This document shows positions 25,146 to 34,100 of a stretch of 64,000 nucleotides of DNA, piece after piece; the first letter of the stretch is position 1; each line of letters begins with the position of its first letter. Both the position numbers and the translations under genes were made by a program. Origin of the DNA: JAAYUJ01 sp963698165 (GTDB lineage Bacteria > Desulfobacterota > Syntrophobacteria > Syntrophobacterales > Syntrophobacteraceae); the NCBI GenBank assembly GCA_963698165.1, contig CAVOPT010000010.1:62001-126000 (forward strand). The letters are read 5' to 3'. A model generated the notes under the pieces. The model made no database searches and was not told the DNA's origin. It was given only the letters and a program-made list of their open reading frames with translations.

Positions 25146-27374
25146 TTGAAGACATGGGGTCAAATGATCGAGAATGATTTTGACATATCATTCATCGGCG
25201 GATTGGCGCTGCAGGAGAAACAGATTCAGCAGAACTACAGGCCGATCATCGCCGTGCACAAGTGGTTCGCCAGAAGGCCCGGGACGCTCTTTCGGGGGCT
25301 GCTTCTTTCCGAATTCGTGTCGGGTCCGCTCAAGCAATCCTTCTATCGTGCCCATGATCTCGGGGGGCTTCGTATCGCCGATCCTTTCATGGGGGGAGGC
25401 ACGCCTCTGCTCGAAGCCAATCGCCTCGGGTGCGATGTGATCGGCCTCGACATCAATCCCATGTCCTACTGGATCGTGCGGCAGGAAATAGAACACCTGG
25501 ATCTGAATGCCTATCGTGAGGGTGCAGAGAAACTGTTCAAGGAACTTCATGGAAAAGTTGGCAGTTTTTATCGGACCCGCTGCCTCAAGTGCGGCACGGA
25601 AGATGCCCATGTGAAATACTTTCTCTGGGTAAAGACCGGGATCTGCAGGAAATGCAAAAGCGAGATCAGGCTCTTTCCCGGATACCTGATCTCGCACAAC
25701 AAGCGCCATCCGAAATATGTGATCCTCTGTGCAGCATGCGGGGCGCTCAGTGAAACTGATGACCGGAAGCATCCGGGTGCATGTGCGTCGTGCGGACAGG
25801 CGTTAATCACAGCCGGGCCGGCAAAGAGAAACCGATGTGCCTGCCCTCTCTGCGGAGAGATCAACGCCTATCCAGACCCCAAAGCAGGCCCCCCTCTTCA
25901 CAGAATGTTTGCCATCGAATACTTTTGCCCAACCTGCAAACCAGGCCATAAGGGACGTTTCTTCAAGACCCCGGACCCCAACGATTTCATGAAATTGGAG
26001 GCTGCGGAATCTGCATGGGACGATCTGCAGGCGAGGTTTGTACCCGAGGATAGAATTCCTAGCGGGGACGAAACCGACCGATTGCATCGCTGGGGATATA
26101 GGCACTACCGTGAGATGTTTAACAAGCGTCAACTGCTGGGTCTCGAGCTCAGCTGCCGTTCTATCACCAGGTTTACTGGGAAGCGAGTGCGCAATGCTCT
26201 GGCGACCAACCTTTCCGATCTTTTGCGATACCAGAACATGCTCTGCCGCTATGATGTCATGGCTCTCAAATCGCTCGATATTTTTTCGGTCCATGGCTTC
26301 CCGGTGGGGCTCATCCAGTGCGAGTCGAACCTTCTCGGCATTCCCGGAGCCAATGGAGATAACGTCGGCAGTGGAGGCTGGTCCAACATCAGCGCCAAGT
26401 TCCTCAAGGCCAAGTCATATTGCGACAAGCCCTTCGAGATCTTCCAAAAGGGAGGAAGAAAGGTGGTGGTTGATATCCACGGTGAGTGGATTGGAGAAGG
26501 TAATACCTCGTCCGGCCGGGCCGGCTCCAGAAAAGTGGAACTCTTCTGCTCCAACGCGGTTGAAGCGGATATCGAGCCGGGGAAACTCGATGCTGTGCTG
26601 ACCGATCCTCCGTATTTCGGAAACGTGCAATACGCGGAGCTGATGGATTTTTGCTATGTGTGGCTGCGGAAGCTTGTCGGAAAGAACGTTCCTGAATTCG
26701 CTGGGGCATCCACGCGCAACCCGATGGAGCTCACCGGAAACCAGAACATGGGAAGGGGGTTGGAGCATTTCACGGAAGGACTCGCCTCCGTCTTCTGCAA
26801 GATGGCGGCGGCTCTTAAGCCGGGTGCCCCTTTGGCCTTCACCTATCATCACAACAAGTTGGATGCGTATTATCCTGTTGCGGTGGGCATACTCGATTCA
26901 GGCCTCACCTGCTCGGCATCCCTCCCATGCCCTGGGGAAATGGGTGCCTCCATCCACATAAGCGGAACGAAGTCTTCCATTCTCGATACCGTCTTCGTAT
27001 GTCGGTCGACGGGGAAAGTACCTGCAAAATGGATCGTCGATTCCCCAGAGGGTGTCGCCGGACTTATAAGAATGGACCTAGACAAACTCGCAGGAGTGAG
27101 GAATTTTACAGCCACGCTTGGCGATATCCGCTGTATCATCTTCGGCCATCTCATCCGGCTGGCTGTTTGGAATCTCAGGAAAGAGTGGAACGCCAGCCTC
27201 CCGGTCGGTCGTCGTATGGAGAGAGTATCACGCTGGATAGCTGCTTTCGGAGCCCTGTCGCCGGTCGAGCGATACCTCGAAGATGTCCTCTCAGTGAGCC
27301 CCGCTCGGCAGACCGTATTCACCCGGGAACCTCAGACATCCTATGGTACCGAAGGGGCCCAAATAGCTTTTTAA
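25146..27374 (+). CDS. cassette 6: DNA methyltransferase with zinc ribbons (DUF1156-like)
   Basis: A 736-742-residue SAM-dependent DNA methyltransferase. The N-terminus (FIGGLALQEKQIQQNYRPI, IAVHKWFARRPGTL) is typical of DUF1156-type methylases. Motif I is DPFMGGGTPLLEANRLGCD (79 onward) with GLDINP; motif IV is TDPPYFG (DPPY at 487-490). Between them lies an insert with several CxxC pairs (CLKC, CRKC, CAAC, CASC, CPLC, CPTC), giving two or three zinc ribbons. It probably makes N6-adenine or N4-cytosine marks. Start is TTG 25146 or ATG 25164. It is followed 72 bp later by a PD-(D/E)XK nuclease gene in the same cassette. Confidence 0.85.
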   Translation: MKTWGQMIENDFDISFIGGLALQEKQIQQNYRPIIAVHKWFARRPGTLFRGLLLSEFVSGPLKQSFYRAHDLGGLRIADPFMGGGTPLLEANRLGCDVIGLDINPMSYWIVRQEIEHLDLNAYREGAEKLFKELHGKVGSFYRTRCLKCGTEDAHVKYFLWVKTGICRKCKSEIRLFPGYLISHNKRHPKYVILCAACGALSETDDRKHPGACASCGQALITAGPAKRNRCACPLCGEINAYPDPKAGPPLHRMFAIEYFCPTCKPGHKGRFFKTPDPNDFMKLEAAESAWDDLQARFVPEDRIPSGDETDRLHRWGYRHYREMFNKRQLLGLELSCRSITRFTGKRVRNALATNLSDLLRYQNMLCRYDVMALKSLDIFSVHGFPVGLIQCESNLLGIPGANGDNVGSGGWSNISAKFLKAKSYCDKPFEIFQKGGRKVVVDIHGEWIGEGNTSSGRAGSRKVELFCSNAVEADIEPGKLDAVLTDPPYFGNVQYAELMDFCYVWLRKLVGKNVPEFAGASTRNPMELTGNQNMGRGLEHFTEGLASVFCKMAAALKPGAPLAFTYHHNKLDAYYPVAVGILDSGLTCSASLPCPGEMGASIHISGTKSSILDTVFVCRSTGKVPAKWIVDSPEGVAGLIRMDLDKLAGVRNFTATLGDIRCIIFGHLIRLAVWNLRKEWNASLPVGRRMERVSRWIAAFGALSPVERYLEDVLSVSPARQTVFTREPQTSYGTEGAQIAF

Positions 27375-27479
27375 GACCGCTCCCGAGGGGCTGCTGCATG
27401 GCGGATGAGGCCGGGAGAATAGCCCCCTTAGAAGAACCTCGAAATAATGCTGCAGCATCGTGTAACGCTGGAGGAGGAA

Positions 27480-28574
27480 ATGTCTTTGCAGCGGCCGTTT
27501 GAGCTGACGTCGGAAGAGCTTAATGAAAGATTGGAAGAGATGGTGGACGTCACTTTCTCAGACCTGGTGTCGGAGTTTCTGCTTATGCCCATGGGAAGCG
27601 GCTTTATCAAGTACTCAGACTTTCGAGATGCATATGAAGTGCTCAAGCGCTGCAGCAGAGCTTTCGAAGACTTCAATGCGTCCACAGTGGGTGAAGCAAT
27701 ACAGAATGACAGCAGGGTCGTGAGTGTTCTGCGAGCGATTCTGGGAATGACGGCACCGGAATGGGCTGAGCTGGCACGATCCGAGTTTGATAGCGACGTG
27801 ACTCAAAGCGCGGCGAGAACGCTAGACAGACGCTGTCGGGAAGATCCCCAATATGTTCGTGAATGTCTCCGGAAGTTCGAAGACCGAGTCAAGCGAGCCC
27901 GCATCGGAGGGCATCATCCGCCGGAACGGCCCAAAGCCATCGAAAGGCTGGATGCTTTGGTGAATGTCGCAGTTCATTACGTTACCCGAGGTGCTCCGGA
28001 TCATCAGGAAGGAGTCATTCACCGTCTGGCCAAGTTCGACACCAGGGATGGCCTTGAATCTCTGAAATATGCCGGCAATGAAAACGTGCCCTACGCCGTT
28101 TTGCTTTACGAGCGTTACCTTGGTCGTCCTTTTGCCGGCCACAGAGACGCCGTTTCCGAGTTGGTCGGCGAAGTGATAGAGAATGCAATCGAAGAACGAC
28201 TTCGGTTGGCTGGAGTGTCGTATCGAAAAACAGGCAGAGCCGAAAGGATTCCCGGCTTCGGGCAAGCTCCCGATTTCTGCATTCCGGATGAGGTGAGTCC
28301 TGCCGTAGTTATCGAAGCGAAGATCACAAGCGATGACGGAACGGCTCGCGATAAGGTGGCTCGCATAAAGGAGCTGGAAACACAACGCAATGAGCATGTG
28401 GCGGCTGGGCGCTCAAGCTATGAAGTGGTTGCGTGTATCGATGGACGTGGCTTCAGGCAAAGACGCGAAGATATGCGGCAGCTCCTGCACCGATTAGACG
28501 GAAAGGTGTTTGCCACCGCGACGTTGGATCATCTCATTTCTCATACGCGCATTCGAGAGTTCGTAACGCGGTGA
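27480..28574 (+). CDS. cassette 6: putative PD-(D/E)XK restriction endonuclease
   Basis: A 364-residue protein (ATG 27480 with GGAGGAGG; ATG 27447 is an alternative). The N-terminal 250 residues are helical with no known family. The C-terminal part holds APDFCIPDEV and VVIEAKITSDDGTA, the PD...ExK catalytic core of restriction-like nucleases (Asp265, Glu279, Lys281 counted from 27480). Directly downstream of the methyltransferase in one cassette, it is most simply its cognate endonuclease, giving a complete restriction-modification pair. This assignment rests on the motif and context only. Confidence 0.72.
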   Translation: MSLQRPFELTSEELNERLEEMVDVTFSDLVSEFLLMPMGSGFIKYSDFRDAYEVLKRCSRAFEDFNASTVGEAIQNDSRVVSVLRAILGMTAPEWAELARSEFDSDVTQSAARTLDRRCREDPQYVRECLRKFEDRVKRARIGGHHPPERPKAIERLDALVNVAVHYVTRGAPDHQEGVIHRLAKFDTRDGLESLKYAGNENVPYAVLLYERYLGRPFAGHRDAVSELVGEVIENAIEERLRLAGVSYRKTGRAERIPGFGQAPDFCIPDEVSPAVVIEAKITSDDGTARDKVARIKELETQRNEHVAAGRSSYEVVACIDGRGFRQRREDMRQLLHRLDGKVFATATLDHLISHTRIREFVTR

Positions 28575-28699
28575 ATACCCATGGACCAGGGGAGGCCAGG
28601 GACGGGGATCGGACCCAGGCCGGACCGAAAGCACCGAGATACACCAGGGTGAAGTTGGGTCAGAACGAGCCCACAGAACAGTTTGGAGACAGCGACGTT

Positions 28700-28807
28700 A
28701 TGAAATCATGCGGTTCGATTCTTGCCCTGATTGTACTTCCCGCTTTTGTATGTAGCGCCATCCCAACCAGTCGTTGCACCAGACGCCGAAAAGCGCGGCG
28801 CTGGTGA
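28700..28807 (+). CDS. possible short secreted peptide or truncated lipoprotein start
   Basis: A 35-residue frame starting MKSCGSILALIVLPAFVCS, which looks like a signal peptide, then reading into the attC as a basic tail and ending in TGA. It may be the stub of a former cassette gene truncated at the attC. Very small, so low confidence. Confidence 0.3.
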   Translation: MKSCGSILALIVLPAFVCSAIPTSRCTRRRKARRW

Positions 28808-28821
28808 ACTTTTTGTTAGGG
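28761..28821 (+). other. attC site 6
   Basis: R'' TCCCAAC (28761-28767) exactly complements the cassette start GTTGGGA at 24867, so the two-gene methyltransferase-nuclease unit is one cassette of about 3.95 kb. R' GTTAGGG (28815-28821). Inner stem CACCAGACGCCG / CGGCGCTGGTG. Confidence 0.92.
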
Positions 28822-28902
28822 CTTCAGTGTGCACATTTACACCAGCCACTTTCAAAAAGTCACTGCTGATGAACCCGAGATGCTATAGACAAGGCGGGAG
28901 AG

Positions 28903-30768
28903 ATGCCAGCCATAAACTTTGGTGAAAGCCACGGCACTTTGGATTTGCCCATAGCAGCCGTGCAGTTTTTCGGCGCGGACGCATGGATCACACTGGGAGC
29001 AACACTGCTAGTCAGCACCGCCGCTTTCATCGTCATGCGTCGCTACTTGCGAACGGTCTTCCGTGAGAGCCAGCGTAGCGCGTCACTTCCGCAAGTCAGC
29101 CCAGGCGTGGAGGACGCCACTCGGCAGCAGCAACCGTCGGCGATCGGGCCCCTGGAAATCCAAACCGATAGACCTACTGTCCCAACCAGTCCACCCCCTG
29201 CTCGGTCGCCGACCTTCCAGCATGCAGAGACCGCTTTTCGCCACGCGGCGCGTTCCTACGCGCTGGGCGGCTCCGTCAACGCGGCGACATCTGTGGGCCT
29301 GCTCTTCCTGTTTGGGTTCTATACCCCGCCGTCCACACCATCGCGGTTGACACTGTTGGCGTGTTATGCCGCCGTGTTTTGGTCGTGGTCATTCATCACG
29401 GTGATCGCACTCAGTCTGTTTTGCGGCCCGGACCGCCGCCTCCGTGGGCTCCTTGCTTTGGGATACGTGGGCATGCTTCCAGCAATGGGCGTGCTACTCC
29501 AGCTCGCGGGCGCTGCATCGCTTCCCTTCGTAGACGTTGGACTGATGCCAAAGAACCAAGCAGTTCTAATGCTTTCATTCGCCAGCGTGGTGATGGGGCA
29601 ACCGGTGACCGCTGCAACAGTGACGTTCTCGCCGCTCTTACAACCGATTCTATTCTGGGGCCTGAGCGCAGCCCCGGTGACGATTCCCTTTGTCGCCTTT
29701 AATCGATTTGTTCGCGGGACAGTAGGACCGTTGTTTATCAACCTGGCGCTAATGATGCTTTTGTCGACCTTTGTCATCACAGATTTGGTCCTCTCCACGT
29801 CTCCCGGCACTTGGCTCGCGGGCCATATCAAGGAATTATGTGGTGGCGCCACTCTTGCCGCGCTGTGGGTCATCAGTTTCACGCTGTCGGCGGTCGTCAC
29901 TTGGTTCGGGCTGCTGTGGATCGTTCGCCGTTATCGCCGCGAACAATTGAGCGATCAGACTTTCCTTTTCGACGCCTTGTGGCTCTCGGTTTCGCTCTGG
30001 GTATCTGTCTATCTTATGCACAACAACCGCCCATTCTGTTACGTCCTAGGATTACTACCCTTTGCCCTGTACAAGATTACCGTCGTGTTCGGGCTCAAGC
30101 GACTTGCAGCACGCGCGGAATCCCTGCCGAACGCACGCTTGCTGTTTCTTCGCGTCTTCGGTTCACCGAGCCGATCCGAGAAGCTGTTCGACCACCTCGC
30201 CGCGCGCTGGCGGTACGCGGGTAGTATTCAACTTATCAGTGCGACGGACGTGGCCCGCGGTCGTTTTGAGCCCGATGAGTTCCTTGATTTTCTCAGCGGG
30301 CGGTTCGCCAGCAACTACATCAGTACTGGCACCGATCTCGACCGGCGCCTTAGAGGCCTCGCACTTCGGCCTGGGCCGGATGGGCGCTACCGAATCAACG
30401 AATTGTATTGCCGCGTCGATACGTGGCAGCAAACGGTGACAAGGTTGATGGCGCAGAGCGACCTGGTGACCATGGACCTACGTGCATTCACATCCAAGAG
30501 GAGAGGCTGCATCTTTGAACTAGGCGCCCTGATCGATGCGGTGCCGCTGCAGCGTGTAGTGCTGCTGATTGACCAAACCACCGACGAGCCACTCTTGAGG
30601 CAGACGCTCGCCGATTTATGGCGAAGGATGAACACTCAATCCCCCAACGCACATGGCGGAATTGCGCGCTTAAGGATGATTGATCTCGCCTGCGGTTACC
30701 CTGCTGCGGTACGTCGTCTCATGCGGCTTGGCGATGAGGTTGCCGCGGGCGGCAGCGTAGCGAATTAG
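28903..30768 (+). CDS. cassette 7: polytopic membrane protein with TIR-like C-terminal domain
   Basis: A 621-residue protein. One TM near residues 15-45, a Pro-rich linker, then about seven hydrophobic segments between 130 and 400. The C-terminal 210 residues are a soluble alpha/beta domain: LRVFGSPSRSEKLFDHLA, DLVTMDLRAFTSKRRGCIFELGALID and RVVLLIDQTTDE. The FELGAL helix with Glu539 after a strand resembles the catalytic Glu helix of TIR and related nucleotide hydrolase folds. ATG 28903 follows GGCGGGAGAG. I do not recognise a named family. A membrane-tethered nucleotide-binding effector is a reasonable but unproven guess. Confidence 0.68.
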   Translation: MPAINFGESHGTLDLPIAAVQFFGADAWITLGATLLVSTAAFIVMRRYLRTVFRESQRSASLPQVSPGVEDATRQQQPSAIGPLEIQTDRPTVPTSPPPARSPTFQHAETAFRHAARSYALGGSVNAATSVGLLFLFGFYTPPSTPSRLTLLACYAAVFWSWSFITVIALSLFCGPDRRLRGLLALGYVGMLPAMGVLLQLAGAASLPFVDVGLMPKNQAVLMLSFASVVMGQPVTAATVTFSPLLQPILFWGLSAAPVTIPFVAFNRFVRGTVGPLFINLALMMLLSTFVITDLVLSTSPGTWLAGHIKELCGGATLAALWVISFTLSAVVTWFGLLWIVRRYRREQLSDQTFLFDALWLSVSLWVSVYLMHNNRPFCYVLGLLPFALYKITVVFGLKRLAARAESLPNARLLFLRVFGSPSRSEKLFDHLAARWRYAGSIQLISATDVARGRFEPDEFLDFLSGRFASNYISTGTDLDRRLRGLALRPGPDGRYRINELYCRVDTWQQTVTRLMAQSDLVTMDLRAFTSKRRGCIFELGALIDAVPLQRVVLLIDQTTDEPLLRQTLADLWRRMNTQSPNAHGGIARLRMIDLACGYPAAVRRLMRLGDEVAAGGSVAN

Positions 30769-30776
30769 GCTGTGCG

Positions 30777-30885
30777 ATCCAACCAGAAAGCCGCGAATAG
30801 CGCGAATAAGGTCGCGAATATCCGAATAAGGCGAATACCGAATAAGGTCGGACCAAGCTAAATGCGCAACTGACGCTGGTTTAGG
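30777..30885 (+). other. possible degenerate attC with short tandem repeats
   Basis: ATCCAAC (30777-30783) with CCAACCAG pairing to CTGGTTTA near 30876-30883. Between them lies a degenerate repeat of CGAATAAGG-like units (about 30796-30850). It would close cassette 7, but R'' does not match the cassette start (CCCTAAC expected). Confidence 0.4.
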
Positions 30886-30996
30886 TGAAGAATCAGGTCA
30901 TTTTACGGTCTTAGATCGATGTTTTTGGGGCCAAGATGAACGGTTTAAAGGAGGGAACCCTAGTTGCCACATGGCGCCAAGCCTGTGTCAAAGGAG

Positions 30997-31052
30997 GCCC
31001 AACCCAAAATCCAGCGGACTCATAAACTCGCCGCTGATTTGTGGAGTTCGAC
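30997..31052 (+). other. attC site (cassette 7b/8 boundary)
   Basis: R'' GCCCAAC (30997-31003), R' GTTCGAC (31046-31052), inner stem AAAATCCAGCGG / CCGCTGATTT almost identical to attC site 1 although the R boxes differ. Confidence 0.85.
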
Positions 31053-31147
31053 CGCTGGCGAGAGGTGAGGTGAATGGACTTTGCCTCTTCGCCCTTTGGC
31101 GCAGGTCCTCTCTTGCTCGAGGCTCGTGAGCCGAGAGGGGGGAATCC

Positions 31148-31759
31148 TTGAGATACCTCCTCCTTGCCCTCGCCTGGACGGCGTACTGCACGCTGCACAG
31201 CGCTATGATCTCGGAGCCGGCGACCGGCTTCCTGAAGCGGAGGCTGGGCGACTCCTTCCGGTTCTACCGGCTGTTCTTCAACTCTATCGCGATGCTCACA
31301 CTCATCCCGGTTCTGTGGTACTCGCACTCCCTTAGGCAAGAGGCGATCTTCCGCTGGGAGGGCGTGTGGCTGGTCCCCCGATACCTTCTCCTGGCCTGCG
31401 GCATCCTGCTCGTGGTCGCTGGCGGAAGGCACTACAGTTTCGGACAGTTCCTCGGGATCAGCCAGTTACGGGGGGCATCCTCCGGGGGGTTGGCGACCCG
31501 GGGTGGGATCGATTCGAGTGGTGTCCTCGGTCTGGTCCGGCATCCCTGGTACACCGCGGTCGTGCTGCTCTTGTGGGCGGGCGACCTAGACATGACGGCG
31601 TTGGTCGGCAACGGTGTGCTCACCATCTACATTGTCGTCGGAACGCTCCTCGAGGAGCGGAAGCTCGTCCACGAGTTCGGTGACGCTTACCGAAGCTACC
31701 AAACGCGGGTGTCCATGTTCGTCCCACTGAAATGGATTCGGAGGCGGATCGCTCCCTGA
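31148..31759 (+). CDS. cassette 8: isoprenylcysteine methyltransferase/NnrU-type membrane protein
   Basis: A 203-residue membrane protein with about five hydrophobic segments. The C-terminal part has the ICMT-like pattern LGLVRHPWYTAV (RHP for SAM binding) and LEERKLVHEFGDAYRSYQ (the E-E and Y-x2-Y pattern), found in isoprenylcysteine carboxyl methyltransferases, NnrU and methanethiol methyltransferase (MddA). Bacterial members methylate thiols or are uncharacterised. TTG start at 31148 after a G-rich Shine-Dalgarno. Confidence 0.75.
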   Translation: MRYLLLALAWTAYCTLHSAMISEPATGFLKRRLGDSFRFYRLFFNSIAMLTLIPVLWYSHSLRQEAIFRWEGVWLVPRYLLLACGILLVVAGGRHYSFGQFLGISQLRGASSGGLATRGGIDSSGVLGLVRHPWYTAVVLLLWAGDLDMTALVGNGVLTIYIVVGTLLEERKLVHEFGDAYRSYQTRVSMFVPLKWIRRRIAP

Positions 31760-31856
31760 GGGGTTCGGCAGTCGCGAGCGCTGGAATCGTATTCATCAGC
31801 TACCCCCTCTTGAACGAAGCAAAGTGCATTTGGGTGTGGTAGCGTCCGAATCCGCG

Positions 31857-31961
31857 GTCGAACCACGCGCTGAACCTGACGATGCGCGCGGGACGTTGTG
31901 GGTCCCCCGGCTGGCTGGCATCATTTGGAATGCGCTTCGCAGGTTAGCGCGGGCGTTGGGG
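31857..31961 (+). other. attC site 8
   Basis: R'' GTCGAAC (31857-31863) exactly complements the cassette start GTTCGAC (31046). R' GTTGGGG (31955-31961). Stem GCGCTGAACCTG / CGCAGGTTAGCGC. Confidence 0.9.
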
Positions 31962-31988
31962 CACCAGCAGACTGAAAGGAGGGCCGAT

Positions 31989-32714
31989 TTGCTGATCAAG
32001 AGAGGAATACTAATCACCGTTCTTGTACTGTTCGCGTTCGCAGTACGAGTGCATGCAGAGCAGCTACCGGATTTTCCATTTGTATTTGTCTATGGGAAGG
32101 CAAAGAAAGAGGTCCCACCAGATATGGGTTCCGTTACCTTCAGTATCGAGGCATTCCATGAGAACCCATCAGAAGCTTTGGAAACGGTTCGTCAGCGTAG
32201 TGCGACGTTGATCTCTGTGCTGGAAGAACTCAAAATTCCTAAGCAGCATATTGAAGCCTACGAGGTCGAAAAGAAAACGGTAAGAGAAACAAAGGACTAT
32301 ACAGAGCTGAAGATTCTTGGCTATGAAGTCGGCAGACGGTTTAAGGTAACACTCCATTCACTCGAACCATTTGACGTCTTGCTACAGAAGCTTCTCTCGA
32401 TTGAGAATCTTACAGACATACATGCTTCCTTTGATAGGACTGATCGGAAGACGATAGAGGCAGAGTTGGTTTCACAACCATGCGGAGATGCTAGGACCCA
32501 AGCCGAACAGATGGCAAATGGAGTTGGTTCACAACTTGGCGGGGTATCAGCTATATCGCAAGAAAATCTCCGCGAAATCCAAAGTAGATTCTATTCTGGG
32601 GCATCCCAGTACATCAAACGTATGAAGAATGGTGACAAGGAATTGCTCTTTTTGCCAAGCAGTATCACTATAGACAAGCAGGTGAACATCATTTTCAAAA
32701 TACTGCCCAAATGA
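31989..32714 (+). CDS. cassette 9: SIMPL-domain (DUF541) exported protein
   Basis: A 241-residue protein of the SIMPL/DUF541 family (related to YggE and BP26). A signal peptide (1-19, ending HAEQ) implies a periplasmic location. The family pattern GKAKKEVPPDMGSVTFSIEA and YEVGRRFKVTLHSLEPFDVLL is clear. YggE-type proteins are linked to oxidative stress tolerance and may oligomerise. The TTG start at 31989 is supported by AAGGAGGG just before it and by the signal peptide; the frame is open further back but crosses the attC. Confidence 0.82.
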   Translation: MLIKRGILITVLVLFAFAVRVHAEQLPDFPFVFVYGKAKKEVPPDMGSVTFSIEAFHENPSEALETVRQRSATLISVLEELKIPKQHIEAYEVEKKTVRETKDYTELKILGYEVGRRFKVTLHSLEPFDVLLQKLLSIENLTDIHASFDRTDRKTIEAELVSQPCGDARTQAEQMANGVGSQLGGVSAISQENLREIQSRFYSGASQYIKRMKNGDKELLFLPSSITIDKQVNIIFKILPK

Positions 32715-32725
32715 TGAAGTACATG

Positions 32726-32790
32726 CCCCAACCCGTCACTCCACCGGACGCACTGAAAACCCGCGCGCCGGTGAGTTTCTCGTGTTGAGC
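32726..32790 (+). other. attC site 9
   Basis: R'' CCCCAAC (32726-32732) exactly complements GTTGGGG at 31955. R' GTTGAGC (32784-32790). Stem TCACTCCACCGGACGC / GCGCCGGTGAGT. Confidence 0.92.
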
Positions 32791-32924
32791 CGCCTCCGGC
32801 GGCTGAACGGCCGGGGATGAGCAGCACTCCATTCCGCGCTCATGCTCAGGCGAAGGTACTGGCGTTTCTGTGCAGCAGAGGTATATTGGATATAGAGACA
32901 CTTTTCTCCTTTGCGGAGGCAAAT

Positions 32925-33122
32925 ATGAGCAACATCACAATCAGTCTGCCGGAGGATAGGCTGGCCAAGTTGAAGGAAATGGCTGCTGGACTGGGCACAA
33001 GCCCTGAGGAACTTGTGCGGGCCAGCGTAGAGGCTCTGCTCGCGAGGCCTGAGGAGGAGTTTCAACGGGCAGCAGCCTACGTGCTCAAGAAAAATGAAGA
33101 ACTCTACCAACGGCTGGCCTGA
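32925..33122 (+). CDS. cassette 10: ribbon-helix-helix antitoxin
   Basis: A 65-residue protein starting MSNITISLPEDRLAKLKEMA, the beta-strand and helix of a CopG-type ribbon-helix-helix DNA-binding fold, with a C-terminal toxin-binding helix. It overlaps the toxin gene (TGATG). It should bind and neutralise the Doc toxin and repress the operon. ATG 32925 has GGAGG. Confidence 0.85.
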   Translation: MSNITISLPEDRLAKLKEMAAGLGTSPEELVRASVEALLARPEEEFQRAAAYVLKKNEELYQRLA

Positions 33123-33514
33123 TGCGCTATCTCAGCTTGGGCCAGGTACTTCAACTCCATAGCCGCATAATCGAACAGTCTGGTGGCGCGGTTGGAATCC
33201 TCAACTTGGGAGCACTCGAGTCAGCTCTATTCCAGCCTCGAATGACTTTTGGGGGAAAAGACCTCTACCCCACACTCCCTGAAAAGGTAGCTGCTCTTGG
33301 CCTCTCGATTATCTGGAATCATCCTTTCATAGATGGGAACAAGCGTACCGGCCACGCGGCCATGGAAGTATTTCTCATCTTGAACGGATACGAGATAAAT
33401 GCGTCTGTAGATGATGCAGAGAGAGTTGTCCTTCAAGTGGCGTCGGGAGACATGGGCCGCGAGGAATTCACAGCCTGGATTGAGGCCCATTTGCATCCTC
33501 TGGAGTCCACATGA
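33122..33514 (+). CDS. cassette 10: Doc-type Fic-family toxin
   Basis: A 130-residue death-on-curing toxin. The Fic/Doc motif HPFIDGNKRTG is intact. Doc phosphorylates EF-Tu and stops translation. It is translationally coupled to the antitoxin. Toxin-antitoxin cassettes are thought to stabilise long integron arrays. Confidence 0.9.
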   Translation: MRYLSLGQVLQLHSRIIEQSGGAVGILNLGALESALFQPRMTFGGKDLYPTLPEKVAALGLSIIWNHPFIDGNKRTGHAAMEVFLILNGYEINASVDDAERVVLQVASGDMGREEFTAWIEAHLHPLEST

Positions 33515-33523
33515 GGCCACATG

Positions 33524-33612
33524 GTCCAACCAATCATTCGAGGCGACCGCGATACGCGTGTGTGGTCTCTCGTTCAGGCTTCTGGCGCGGCGCCTCAATT
33601 TTATCGTTAGGT
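33524..33612 (+). other. attC site 10
   Basis: R'' GTCCAAC (33524-33530), R' GTTAGGT (33606-33612). Stem CATTCGAGGCG / GCGCCTCAATT. R'' is a two-base mismatch to the complement of GTTGAGC. Confidence 0.85.
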
Positions 33613-34100
33613 GCGGCTATTTTCGGGTACCCTATCTCAGCCACTCCAAATCGATCGAAGGGAGGTGATCGGGGGGAGAGTGGATCTCTATGGTCATTCG
33701 GAAAAGGGTGCAGTGAACCGTGAGACCAAGGGGGTTGACGATGAAGAACCTAGCTACAACAACGTTGGTGGTGCTCATAGGGATTGTCTTTGCTGCAAGC
33801 GCTTTTGCGGATAGCGCCACGAGGGCAGAATGTATCGCAAAATGCAAGGAAGCAGCTCAATTCATCATAGAGAAAGGTCCAGAAGCCGCTTTACCCGAAC
33901 TCGACAAAAAGGATGGGAAGTTCGTATAGAAGGACTCATACGTCTTTGTAATGGATTTTGCGGGGACACACCTCACCCATCCGCTACGTCCGGAACTGGT
34001 CGGAAAGAACGTGCTTGAATGGAAGGTCGATGGAAGATTCGTGGTCAAGGAATTTATCGAAGTTGCCAAGACCAAGGGAGAAGGCTGGGTTGAATATATG

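Larger units (their letters stand above)
28575..28902. other. tail of cassette 6 and leader of cassette 7
   Basis: Apart from a possible small secreted peptide frame and the attC at 28761-28821, no gene is seen. The stretch 28575-28690 has no recognisable content. Confidence 0.5.
30769..31147. other. gene-less stretch with two attC-like sites
   Basis: Between the membrane protein and the methyltransferase-like gene there is no supported gene. It holds the repeat-rich site at 30777-30885 and a clean attC at 30997-31052; the 110 bp between could be a minimal cassette without a gene. Confidence 0.5.

Noticed and set aside
30796..30850. CRISPR array from the CGAATAAGG repeats
   Set aside because: Units are too short, irregular and without spacers.
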